Positions 47,461 to 55,211 of a stretch of 64,000 bases of DNA are shown one piece after another (position 1 is the stretch's first letter; the number at the start of each line of letters is the position of its first letter). The translations under genes and the position numbers were made by a program. The notes under the pieces are model-generated. The model had not been told where the DNA came from, did not search any database, and saw nothing but the letters and a program-made list of their open reading frames with translations. The DNA is from an uncultured Flavobacteriales bacterium (GTDB lineage Bacteria > Bacteroidota > Bacteroidia > Flavobacteriales > CAJXXR01): contig CAJXXR010000008.1 of NCBI GenBank assembly GCA_913063375.1, forward strand, positions 38,800 through 102,799, written 5' to 3'.

Positions 47461-48666
47461 ATGGAAAAGAACAGAATTTGGACTAAAGTAATGTTAGGAG
47501 CAGGACTTTTAGCCGCAATGCCTACTATGGCACAGGAAACAGCTAAAAACCGTGAAGATGGTGGATATGAGTTTACAGTGGTGAAAAGTTTGGATGCAAC
47601 ACCAGTACAGAACCAAGGTAGAACAGGTACCTGTTGGAGTTTTTCAGCTTTGTCTTACTTCGAGTCTGAAGTCATGAGAATGGGGAAGGGAGAACATGTT
47701 CTTTCAGAAATGTGGATCGTTCGTCATACTTATTTCGAAAAAGCGGTACAGTATGTACGTATGCACGGAACTGTAAACTTCAGTGAAGGTGGAGCTTTTC
47801 ATGATGTACCACATATTATTGAAAAGTACGGAATCGTTCCTGAGAACGTTTATCATGATATGCCAATCGGTAAAGGTGGTAAAAGAAATCACTCTGAATT
47901 AGAGGGGATTCTTAAGTCAAGTTTGGATGCTATCATCAAAAACAAAAAACTTACTACAAGTTGGTCAGTAGCTATCAATGGTATCCTAGATGCTTATTTT
48001 GGAGCTATACCTGCTGAGTTTGATTATAAAGGGAAATCATATTCTCCAAAGTCATTCCAAAAATCAATTGGGTTAAATCCTTCTGATTATATTGGAATTG
48101 CTTCATTTACACACCATGATTTTTACAGTCCTTTCGTAATGGAAGTTCCTGACAACTGGGCTTACGGTGAAGTATACAATGTTCCTATGAATGAAATGAT
48201 TGCTATTATGGACGATGCCATTTCTAGTGATTATACATTTGCTTGGGCTTCTGATGTTTCTGAGAAAGGTTTTTCTTTCCGTGATGGTTTAGCAATTGTT
48301 CCAGGAGATGGAGTAGAGGTGACTAAAAAAGGAAGAGATAATGGAAACTTCTCTGATGCTGGTGCTGAAAAGGTGAGTAATGCTTTTGATTCTCCGCAAG
48401 AAGAATTGGAAATTACTCAAGAAATGCGTCAAGAAGCATTTGATAACTATGAAACTACTGATGATCACGGTATGCATATCACAGGTCTTGTGAAAGATCA
48501 AAATGGTACTAAATACTATATCGTAAAGAATTCTTGGGGAGACGATAGTAATGACTGTGATGGTTACTTCTACGCTTCTGAAGCATTTGTACAGTATAAG
48601 ACTATGGATATCTTAGTGCACAAAGATGCATTAACGAAGAAAATGGCAAAAAAATTGGGACTATAA
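47461..48666 (+). CDS. Exported C1-family cysteine peptidase (bleomycin hydrolase/PepC type)
   Basis: A 401-aa papain-fold peptidase of the bleomycin hydrolase branch. The signal peptide is residues 1-25 (..AMPTMAQ), so it works outside the cytoplasm, unlike cytosolic PepC. The active site is complete: Gln52, Cys58 (QGRTGTCWSFS), His339 (DDHGMHITG) and Asn357 (VKNSWGDD). The chain ends ..MAKKLGL, close to the C-terminus of family members whose last residues reach the active site. A perfect palindromic terminator follows. Probably monocistronic. Confidence 0.88.
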   Translation: MEKNRIWTKVMLGAGLLAAMPTMAQETAKNREDGGYEFTVVKSLDATPVQNQGRTGTCWSFSALSYFESEVMRMGKGEHVLSEMWIVRHTYFEKAVQYVRMHGTVNFSEGGAFHDVPHIIEKYGIVPENVYHDMPIGKGGKRNHSELEGILKSSLDAIIKNKKLTTSWSVAINGILDAYFGAIPAEFDYKGKSYSPKSFQKSIGLNPSDYIGIASFTHHDFYSPFVMEVPDNWAYGEVYNVPMNEMIAIMDDAISSDYTFAWASDVSEKGFSFRDGLAIVPGDGVEVTKKGRDNGNFSDAGAEKVSNAFDSPQEELEITQEMRQEAFDNYETTDDHGMHITGLVKDQNGTKYYIVKNSWGDDSNDCDGYFYASEAFVQYKTMDILVHKDALTKKMAKKLGL

Positions 48667-48687
48667 GTCTTAATTAAGCAAAATATG

Positions 48688-48723
48688 AAAGGCCTTTAAG
48701 TAATTACTTAAAGGCCTTTTTTT
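48688..48723. terminator. Terminator after C1 peptidase gene
   Basis: A perfect 32-base palindrome built on AAAGGCCTTTAAGTAA, followed by a T run on the plus strand. Confidence 0.88.
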
Positions 48724-48748
48724 GTTTAGTTGAAAGGTCTCTATTCAT

Positions 48749-48779
48749 TTGTTCTATCAAAATGCTTTATTTAAATTTG
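48749..48779 (+). promoter_or_regulatory. Promoter of the TPR membrane protein gene
   Basis: TTG (48749-48751), 20 bases, TAAATTTG (48772-48779) fits the Bacteroidota consensus. It places transcription start near 48786 and so excludes the upstream ATG at 48762 as start codon. Confidence 0.65.
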
Positions 48780-48803
48780 CCGCAAATCATTTATCAGAAG
48801 AAA

Positions 48804-49316
48804 ATGTACAATAGAGAAATTAAAATAGTTGGAGCCATTGCATTATTAGGATTGTGTATTTGGCAATTTATAGAAGTGAATATAGGTAACGGTATATTTT
48901 TATTACTGTTAACGGCAATTCCTGTCTTTTTACTTTTCTTCAATGAAAGAATGATGGTATGTTTATACCAAATGAAAAAGAATAATTTAGTAAAAGCTAG
49001 AGCATCGATTGAGAAAATTAAGGCTCCTGAGAAATTGATTAAATCTCAACAAGCATACTACTATTTTTTACTGGGGAATTTAGATTCTCAAACTAATTTG
49101 AATAAGGCGGAAAAGAACTTTAAAAAAGCCTTGCAAATTGGAATGCGTTCTGAGCAAGATACTGCCATGATTAAATTGAGCTTAGCAGGTGTTGCAATGA
49201 GTAGAAGGAAAAAGCCTGAAGCGACTAGATTGCTGAATGAGGCCAAGAAAATGGATAAAAAGAATATGTTGGCTGATCAGATAAAAATGTTCAAGCAGCA
49301 ATTGAAAAGAATATAA
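48804..49316 (+). CDS. Small TPR-like membrane protein
   Basis: A 170-aa protein from the ATG at 48804 (MYNREIKIVG). Two transmembrane helices span about residues 8-27 and 31-50. A cytoplasmic helical domain contains TPR-like pairs (SQQAYYYFLLGNLDSQTNLNKAEKNFKKALQ, TAMIKLSLAGVAMSRRKKPEATRLLNEA). It is a family seen widely in Bacteroidota without assigned function. It is flanked by terminators on both sides, so it is its own transcript. Confidence 0.75.
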   Translation: MYNREIKIVGAIALLGLCIWQFIEVNIGNGIFLLLLTAIPVFLLFFNERMMVCLYQMKKNNLVKARASIEKIKAPEKLIKSQQAYYYFLLGNLDSQTNLNKAEKNFKKALQIGMRSEQDTAMIKLSLAGVAMSRRKKPEATRLLNEAKKMDKKNMLADQIKMFKQQLKRI

Positions 49317-49333
49317 CTGTAAAAGTAAAAAAG

Positions 49334-49361
49334 AGCCACCTGTTTATATAGGTGGCTTTTT
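49334..49361 (+). terminator. Terminator before chrA
   Basis: AGCCACC pairs with GGTGGCT around a ten-base loop, followed by T5. chrA begins only 11 bases after the T run, so its promoter must overlap the TPR gene's end or read through. Confidence 0.7.
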
Positions 49362-49372
49362 GCATTTTGAAT

Positions 49373-50488
49373 ATGAGTAAATTGAAAGAAGTAGCCCTTT
49401 TGTTTTTTAAGTTAGGGACTGTAGCATTTGGTGGACCGGCGGCACATATTGCTATGATGGAACAGGAAGTTGTTGAGAAGCGAAAGTGGATGGATCGACA
49501 ACATTTCTTAGACCTTGTAGGAGCAACCAATCTTATTCCTGGACCCAATAGTACGGAAATGACCATGCATTGTGGTTATGTAAGAGCTGGATGGAAAGGA
49601 CTTATTGTAGCAGGACTATGTTTTATTTTTCCTGCGCTTGTCATAACTGGTTTAATGGCCTACTTGTATGTTGAGTATGGCAGTTTGCCGGCTGTTGAAC
49701 CCTTTTTAATGGGAATAAAACCTGCTGTTCTGGCTATTATTGCAGGTGCGATTTTAAAATTGGGTAAAAAAGCACTCAAAACCACAGAATTAGGGATTAT
49801 TGGTGCCTTGGTGTTAATTGCCTCCTTGTTGGGGGTGAATGAAGTCCTTGCTTTAGTAATTGCAGGTGTGTTTAGTTTACTATATTATTCTATTAAGAAT
49901 AAAGAAGGACTGGGAAGTGTCAGCCCAATTTTGACTATTCCAGGGGCAACGGCCATCATTGGGAATATAACTTCTCTAAAGGTGTTCTGGATTTTTCTAA
50001 AGGTGGGGTCTATCCTTTATGGTAGTGGATATGTTCTATTTGCTTATTTGGATGCTGAATTAGTAACTAAAGGCTTAATGATGCGTCAAGACTTGATTGA
50101 TGCAATAGCCATTGGTCAATTGACGCCTGGACCAGTTTTGTCAACGGCTACTTTTATTGGTTATCAATTGAACGGTATTGGTGGAGCTATAGCAGCGAGT
50201 ATTGGAATTTTTCTACCTTCTTTTGCTTTTGTGTTTATTTTAAATCCATTAGTTAAGAAGTTAAGAAGCTCCAAGCGGCTTTCATACTTTTTAGACACAG
50301 TAAATATCGCCGCTGTGGCAATTATGTTGAGTGTACTTGCATCAATGTCAGTTGATACGCTTTCGGATTGGAGGAGTTTTGTGCTGTGTGGGTTTGGATT
50401 GTTTTTTACATTTGGCCCTAAGAAACTAGGAAGTCTTTGGCTGGTCATAACGGCATCGTTTTTGGGCTATTTACTTTATTTAATATAA
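49373..50488 (+). CDS. chrA: Chromate transporter family (CHR) membrane protein
   Basis: A 371-aa bidomain CHR-family ion transporter. Each half holds a CHR domain: FKLGTVAFGGPAAHIAMMEQEVV with NLIPGPNSTEM near residues 10-60, and LKVGSILYGSGYVLFAYLDAELV with GQLTPGPVLSTATFIG in the second half. About ten to twelve helices are predicted. Such proteins export chromate or related oxyanions, though many members are not tested. The start is ATG 49373; an in-frame GTG at 49352 falls inside the terminator. Confidence 0.85.
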   Translation: MSKLKEVALLFFKLGTVAFGGPAAHIAMMEQEVVEKRKWMDRQHFLDLVGATNLIPGPNSTEMTMHCGYVRAGWKGLIVAGLCFIFPALVITGLMAYLYVEYGSLPAVEPFLMGIKPAVLAIIAGAILKLGKKALKTTELGIIGALVLIASLLGVNEVLALVIAGVFSLLYYSIKNKEGLGSVSPILTIPGATAIIGNITSLKVFWIFLKVGSILYGSGYVLFAYLDAELVTKGLMMRQDLIDAIAIGQLTPGPVLSTATFIGYQLNGIGGAIAASIGIFLPSFAFVFILNPLVKKLRSSKRLSYFLDTVNIAAVAIMLSVLASMSVDTLSDWRSFVLCGFGLFFTFGPKKLGSLWLVITASFLGYLLYLI

Positions 50489-50624
50489 AAAAGACTTATA
50501 TTGCTTGATAGGTCATGAATCGGACAAAAGATTATTTGAAAGCCTGTAAATTGCAGTATTGTTAAATCATGTCAATTGTGATTGTCAAAACAATTGTTTT
50601 TATCTTTTGTAGGAAAAGAATAAC

Positions 50625-50632
50625 TAAATTTG
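50625..50632 (+). promoter_or_regulatory. -7 promoter element of the thioredoxin-like gene
   Basis: TAAATTTG matches TAnnTTTG and lies 15 bases before the ATG at 50648. A TTG with short spacing (15 bases) lies upstream. Confidence 0.45.
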
Positions 50633-50647
50633 AAAAAAAATAACGAA

Positions 50648-51163
50648 ATGAAAAGGATTGGATTTATAGCTGTAATAGCCATTAGCATTATTGCTTGTAG
50701 TTCTTCATCAAATACAAATGAAGGAGAGGCTCGTGAAGCTGAAGTGAAGGTAGAGGTAGTTGCCGATGGATCGGAAGATGCTGCAAAATCAAAAGAAATT
50801 AATTGGGTAACCGATATAGATAAGGCACTGAAATTAGCTAAAAAGAAGAATAAGCCAGTATTTGCATTTTTCACGGGTAAACAATGGTGTGGATGGTGTA
50901 AAAAGTTAGTTCGTGAAATCATGAATAAACCTGAGTTTATTGAACACGTAAATAAGAACTATATCATGTTGGAATTAGACTTTCCAAGAAGAGATAGATC
51001 TAAGATTACACCAGATATGGTTAAGTTGGCTCAAGATATGGAGGTAAGAGGATATCCTACTGTAGTTATGATGGATCATAACAAAACAGTTTATGGTAGA
51101 ACTGGATACCAAAAAATGACACCAATGCAGTATATCGACCTTTTAGAAGGGATGATGAAATAA
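50648..51163 (+). CDS. Thioredoxin-fold lipoprotein (CGWC motif)
   Basis: A 171-aa exported protein. The N-terminus MKRIGFIAVIAISIIAC ends in a lipobox; the mature protein should be lipid-anchored. The thioredoxin-like domain has KPVFAFFTGKQWCGWCKKLVREI with redox motif CGWC, and the cis-proline in VRGYPTVVMM. It resembles DUF255/thioredoxin_7-type proteins, suggesting disulfide exchange or reduction in the cell envelope. It is flanked by its own promoter and a terminator. Confidence 0.85.
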   Translation: MKRIGFIAVIAISIIACSSSSNTNEGEAREAEVKVEVVADGSEDAAKSKEINWVTDIDKALKLAKKKNKPVFAFFTGKQWCGWCKKLVREIMNKPEFIEHVNKNYIMLELDFPRRDRSKITPDMVKLAQDMEVRGYPTVVMMDHNKTVYGRTGYQKMTPMQYIDLLEGMMK

Positions 51164-51180
51164 GCATTTAGAATATAGTT

Positions 51181-51215
51181 AAAGTGCTGAATTCAATAGG
51201 ATTCAGCACTTTTTG
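51181..51215 (+). terminator. Terminator after thioredoxin-like gene
   Basis: AAAGTGCTGAAT pairs with ATTCAGCACTTT around eight bases, followed by T5. The CTGAATTC within it is coincidental to the stem. Confidence 0.82.
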
Positions 51216-51283
51216 TATTTTGGAGTGATATCAAACGTAATTCTACCCCTTTTTTATATATTTACATTAAAATAGATGTATTG

Positions 51284-51817
51284 ATGAAAACAGTGATTAG
51301 ACTCTTCTTCTCCCTTTTAGTAGGTGTAAGTATTTATTCATGTGAGGAAGACACAGATAATGTTTCTGAAATTGATGGAACCTTTCAGGTGAAATTAAAT
51401 GGAAGACCCTTATCTTTAGATAGTATTCGTGTGGAGTATTCTGAAAACAGTTCTCAACATAAACTCGACCTATTTGGTTTTTTCACTGATTATGATAGTA
51501 TTGGACTTCCTTTGAATTCTAAATTTGATATGGAGTTAGTAGAGAAATTGTCTACTTTTAATACGGAATTTGAGGATGATGTTTTACAACAAGCTACCTA
51601 TACAGCAAATGGAATCCCTGACTTTAAGCAGGATACTAAATTAAACTCCCCTCTGTTCGAAACGGGCTCATTTAGAAATTATACACAAGGTTTTGTGTTT
51701 TTAACTGGAATGGATGCTGAGGATTTAACGGTAACAGGTTATTTTAATTTGTTATCTTCCGATTCAACAGTATTGAGCGGAAATTTTTACAAGGTACAGT
51801 ACACTATTGATGATTAA
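51284..51817 (+). CDS. Hypothetical lipoprotein
   Basis: A 177-aa protein that I do not recognise. The start is ATG 51284 (a TTG one codon before is ignored). The signal MKTVIRLFFSLLVGVSIYSC ends in a lipobox, so it is a membrane-anchored lipoprotein. The mature part is acidic and beta-rich (FQVKLNGRPLSLDSIRVEYSENS, VTGYFNLLSSDSTVLSGNFYKVQY), recalling DUF6252-like Bacteroidota lipoproteins in style. No catalytic motif is visible and neighbours give no hint. Confidence 0.7.
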   Translation: MKTVIRLFFSLLVGVSIYSCEEDTDNVSEIDGTFQVKLNGRPLSLDSIRVEYSENSSQHKLDLFGFFTDYDSIGLPLNSKFDMELVEKLSTFNTEFEDDVLQQATYTANGIPDFKQDTKLNSPLFETGSFRNYTQGFVFLTGMDAEDLTVTGYFNLLSSDSTVLSGNFYKVQYTIDD

Positions 51818-51844
51818 AAGAAGGTTAAATTGATCAATATCGAT

Positions 51845-51852
51845 TAATTTTG
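51845..51852 (+). promoter_or_regulatory. -7 promoter element of fabG
   Basis: TAATTTTG matches TAnnTTTG 83 bases before the fabG ATG. The nearest TTG (51830-51832) is spaced too closely (12 bases). Confidence 0.4.
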
Positions 51853-51884
51853 CGGCCTGAATTAGTAAGAACAAAGAACAAAAC

Positions 51885-51914
51885 TCGTTACTACTGTAGT
51901 TCTACAGTGAACGA
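51885..51914 (+). promoter_or_regulatory. Inverted repeat in the fabG leader
   Basis: TCGTT-AC-TACTGTAG and CTACAGTG-AACGA can form a stem with a two-base bulge in the predicted 5' untranslated region, 20 bases before the ATG. It may be a leader hairpin or a protein-binding palindrome. Confidence 0.35.
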
Positions 51915-51934
51915 ATCTATACAAAAGAATAACA

Positions 51935-52684
51935 ATGAAATTATTATCAGGTAAAACTGCCGTTATTACTGGAGCTACCAGAGGTATTGGTAAAGGGATT
52001 GCTGAGAAGTTTGCTGAGAACGGTGCCAATATCGTTTTCACCTATTTATCTTCAGAAGAAAAAGCTAAAGCATTAGAAGATCATTTGAAATCATATGGTG
52101 TCGAAGCTTTTGCTATTCGTTCAGATGCTTCAGATTTTGAGCAAGCTCAGGAACTAATTAAAGTGGCTCTTGATAAATTGAATGGAAGGATAGATGTATT
52201 GGTTAACAATGCAGGTATCACAAAGGATAACCTTTTGATGCGTATGTCTGAAGAGGATTATGATCGCGTAATGGAGGTCAATCTTAAATCTATCTTCAAT
52301 ATGACAAAGGCTGTACAACGTACTATGTTAAAACAAAGACAAGGTTCTATTGTTAACATTAGTTCGGTTGTTGGTGTTAAAGGAAATGCAGGTCAAGCGA
52401 ATTATGCAGCCTCTAAGGCGGGTGCTATTGGTTTCTCTAAATCTATTGCACTAGAATTGGGTTCAAGAAATATTCGTTGCAATGTAATTGCTCCAGGTTT
52501 CATTGAAACTGAAATGACTGAAAAGTTAAATGCTGATGTAGTTAGCCAATGGAGAGAAAGTATTCCATTGAAGCGAGGTGGTACTCCAGAGGATGTTGCC
52601 AACGTAACTTTATTCCTAGCGTCAGATTTATCTACATACGTTACAGGTCAAGTTGTAAATGTATGTGGAGGTATGTTAACCTAA
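51935..52684 (+). CDS. fabG: 3-oxoacyl-ACP reductase FabG
   Basis: The NADPH-dependent ketoreductase of fatty-acid elongation, 249 aa. The short-chain dehydrogenase motifs are complete: GATRGIGKG (13-21), NNAG (91-94), catalytic Ser143, Tyr157 and Lys161 (NYAASKAG), and IAPGFIETEMT. The closing ASDLSTYVTGQVVNVCGGM is typical for FabG. The four-helix-bundle gene follows after 13 bases. Confidence 0.93.
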   Translation: MKLLSGKTAVITGATRGIGKGIAEKFAENGANIVFTYLSSEEKAKALEDHLKSYGVEAFAIRSDASDFEQAQELIKVALDKLNGRIDVLVNNAGITKDNLLMRMSEEDYDRVMEVNLKSIFNMTKAVQRTMLKQRQGSIVNISSVVGVKGNAGQANYAASKAGAIGFSKSIALELGSRNIRCNVIAPGFIETEMTEKLNADVVSQWRESIPLKRGGTPEDVANVTLFLASDLSTYVTGQVVNVCGGMLT

Positions 52685-52697
52685 GCAAAAATACATT

Positions 52698-53063
52698 ATG
52701 GATGAATTGAATAAAACAGGTGACTTAAAAGATAGAACCTACCAATACTCATTAAGTGTAGTGAATTTTTGTAGGACCTTACCTGAGACCCAAGAAGCGC
52801 AAGATATTAGAACTAGATTGTTTGACAAAAGTAGCAATATAGGTTTAATGGCTAGGCTAGCTTTTAAAGGTCGTAACAATAATGACTTTAAGGATAAATT
52901 ACGTAGAATAATCAATGATGCAGATGAATGTATTTATTGGTTTGATATGTTAATTGACTTGAATGTTGTGAATGAATTTGATGTCGATGAGTTGATGAGT
53001 GAAGCTTCAGAACTGATCGCTATCTTTATTTCAATAACTAAAAAGAGTCGCAATCCATATTAA
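52698..53063 (+). CDS. Four-helix bundle protein (23S rRNA-IVP family)
   Basis: A 121-aa all-helical protein of the 'four helix bundle' (S23/IVP) family first noted in 23S rRNA intervening sequences. Recognisable features are the first helix (RTYQYSLSVVNFCRTLP), ..SSNIGLMARLAFKGRN.., KDKLRRIINDADECIYWFDML and the final ELIAIFISITKKSR. The function of the family is unknown. Here it is not in an rRNA gene but between fabG and a VWA protein gene; its stop codon is 3 bases from the next start, pointing to one transcript. Confidence 0.82.
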   Translation: MDELNKTGDLKDRTYQYSLSVVNFCRTLPETQEAQDIRTRLFDKSSNIGLMARLAFKGRNNNDFKDKLRRIINDADECIYWFDMLIDLNVVNEFDVDELMSEASELIAIFISITKKSRNPY

Positions 53064-53066
53064 TTG

Positions 53067-55151
53067 ATGGATCAAATCATATTTCACTCTAATTATTCAT
53101 GGTTATGGCTCCTTCTATTTGGAGCCATAGCCATATTTTTTTCTGGGCTATTATACTTCACAGAAAAGGATCTAAGTGGTCCTTCTTGGTTGAAAGCGCT
53201 ACTAGGTACCCTTAGATGTAGTATCTTCTTTATATTATTATTGCTCTTTATTGAGCCTTTCCTGATTCAAAATTCCATTCGTTTAGAAAAACCAGGTTTC
53301 TTAATTCTTGCTGATAATTCGGCTTCTATGCTGAAACATGGAGAAGAGGATAAGGTGAAGAGTATTGAGCAGAAGGTCGCTCAGATTGAATCTAAATTAT
53401 CGGAAAAATTCCGCCTTTATACCCATTCCTTTAGTGCTGGATTGAAAGATTCTTTAAAGCAAGATTATAAAGGAGCTTCAACCAATATCTATCAAAGTTT
53501 AGCTGCTGTGAAACAGCGCTATTATCAGGAACCAATTGCCGGTTTATTGATGATATCAGATGGTATTTCCAATAGTGGATTTGATCCAAGCTTTGTTGCT
53601 GAACAATTTGATTTCCCAATTTTTACAGTTGGTGTTGGGGATAGCACGCAGTTTCCAGATTTGAAAGTCGAAGAACTGCGCTATAACGATTATTCCTTTT
53701 TAGGAAATGAATTCCCAGTTTCTTTAATTATTAATGCTGTAGGCCTAGAAGAAGAGGTCTGTAAATTGGAAGTGAAGGATGCAAATGGGAGTTCTGTTTA
53801 TACGGAAAACATTACCATTGATAGGGATAACTTCAGTCTGAAACATGCTTTCAATTTAGAAAGTAATGTGATAGGATTACAGTATTACGATATTACTGTG
53901 ACTACTCTATCCAAGGAGCAAAACTTAGCAAACAATACAGAGGTATTTGGAGTTGAAGTAATTGACTCTAGGAAGAAGTTGTTATTGCTTTCCGATGGAG
54001 CTCATCCTGATTTGGGTGCTATTCGTCAGGTTCTAATTGATAATAATGATCTGGAAATTGACCTTAAGACTATCCAAGATATTAGCGTAATTCAGAGTAT
54101 TAAAGAATACGATTTAGTATGGATTTATCAACCAAGGAATCCAGACTTTTCCAAATGGTTAACTGAAATAAGAAAACAGAAAATTCCCTATATCGTTCAT
54201 ACAGGTTTAAATACTGATTATAATTTGATTAATAATAGTTGGTCAGATATTTCAATAAAACCTAGGAAAAATGTTGTTGAAGACTTTAGTTATTCTCCAA
54301 ACGAAGGTTTTAACTTATTCAAATTGATGGATAAAGGACATCAGTTTTTTAAGGCTAGTCCGCCGCTTAGATTTCCCTTAGCAACCATACAGTTTGCAAA
54401 AGAAAGCCAAGTATTGGCATTTCAAACTATAGACGGCATCCCAACAGATAACCCCATGGTTGCATTTACGACTGAAGAGGGGGTGAAAGTGGGTTGGATC
54501 TTTGGTGAAGGTGCTTGGAAATGGAAAATGAACAATTATCGGCAAAATGGATCTTTTGATCATTTTTCAGATATGATGGATAAATTTATTCAGTACTTGT
54601 CCGTTAAAAAGGACAAAAGAAGGTTAAGGGTGAAGATTCCAAAAAAGATTATAGGGAATAGTGCTGTAAATCTTTTAGCATCTTACTATAATGAGAGTTT
54701 TGAACTGGATAATAGTCCTGAAGTTTCCTTGGAATTAAAGGGTCAAAATGGAAAGGTTTATAGCTATCAATTTGATCAAAATTCTGATGCTTACAAATTG
54801 AAATTTTCAGGTTTACCAGAAGGCAAATATGATTATACAGTTAAGGTAAATCTCCCTGGAGACTATACTGTTTCTGGAAGCTTATTGATGATCAAAAATG
54901 ATATTGAACTATTTGAAACTAGGTCCAATTTTAAAGAATTGGTACGTCTATCTGCTTTGAATGATGGTTCATTTTTCTATTTGGACCAATGGGAAGAAAT
55001 GGAGAAGGAACTAATGAATGTGAACGAGCCTAAAATTAGATATGATGAACAAGAGAAGACTTTTATGCAGGAAATGCCTTGGCTGCTTTATCTTGTTTTA
55101 GGGCTATTGTTTACAGAATGGTTTTTGAGAAAATACTTCGGAGTTTTATAA
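53067..55151 (+). CDS. VWA-domain membrane protein
   Basis: A 694-aa integral membrane protein. Two N-terminal helices (about 12-31 and 49-66) precede a von Willebrand A-like domain with a MIDAS motif D83-N-S-A-S87 (LILADNSASM) and LLMISDGISNSG. A long extracytoplasmic part with beta-sandwich segments and a glutamine-amidotransferase-like stretch (KKLLLLSDGAHPDLGAIRQVL) follows. One C-terminal helix (about 675-692) closes it. This is the layout of large Bacteroidota VWA proteins often annotated near BatA-like operons. Start ATG 53067; a TTG one codon earlier is less likely. Confidence 0.78.
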   Translation: MDQIIFHSNYSWLWLLLFGAIAIFFSGLLYFTEKDLSGPSWLKALLGTLRCSIFFILLLLFIEPFLIQNSIRLEKPGFLILADNSASMLKHGEEDKVKSIEQKVAQIESKLSEKFRLYTHSFSAGLKDSLKQDYKGASTNIYQSLAAVKQRYYQEPIAGLLMISDGISNSGFDPSFVAEQFDFPIFTVGVGDSTQFPDLKVEELRYNDYSFLGNEFPVSLIINAVGLEEEVCKLEVKDANGSSVYTENITIDRDNFSLKHAFNLESNVIGLQYYDITVTTLSKEQNLANNTEVFGVEVIDSRKKLLLLSDGAHPDLGAIRQVLIDNNDLEIDLKTIQDISVIQSIKEYDLVWIYQPRNPDFSKWLTEIRKQKIPYIVHTGLNTDYNLINNSWSDISIKPRKNVVEDFSYSPNEGFNLFKLMDKGHQFFKASPPLRFPLATIQFAKESQVLAFQTIDGIPTDNPMVAFTTEEGVKVGWIFGEGAWKWKMNNYRQNGSFDHFSDMMDKFIQYLSVKKDKRRLRVKIPKKIIGNSAVNLLASYYNESFELDNSPEVSLELKGQNGKVYSYQFDQNSDAYKLKFSGLPEGKYDYTVKVNLPGDYTVSGSLLMIKNDIELFETRSNFKELVRLSALNDGSFFYLDQWEEMEKELMNVNEPKIRYDEQEKTFMQEMPWLLYLVLGLLFTEWFLRKYFGVL

Positions 55152-55169
55152 TAAATAATGTACTCCTAT

Positions 55170-55207
55170 AAAAAAGCCTTCTTTTCAATTTGAAAAGAAG
55201 GCTTTTT
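55170..55207. terminator. Bidirectional terminator between VWA and mutB genes
   Basis: AAAAAAGCCTTCTTTTC and GAAAAGAAGGCTTTTTT form a long stem with a small loop. A and T tracts on both sides serve the convergent transcripts. Confidence 0.88.
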
Positions 55208-55211
55208 TGTT

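Noticed and set aside
48762..48803. Upstream ATG extension of the TPR membrane protein
   Set aside because: The extension contains the TAAATTTG promoter box; the chain from 48804 begins just before the first helix.
49352..49372. GTG start for chrA
   Set aside because: It lies inside the preceding terminator hairpin; the ATG at 49373 fits CHR-family starts.
51181..51215. Third copy of the CTGAATTC operator
   Set aside because: Only CTGAATTC is shared and it is part of the stem of an ordinary terminator.
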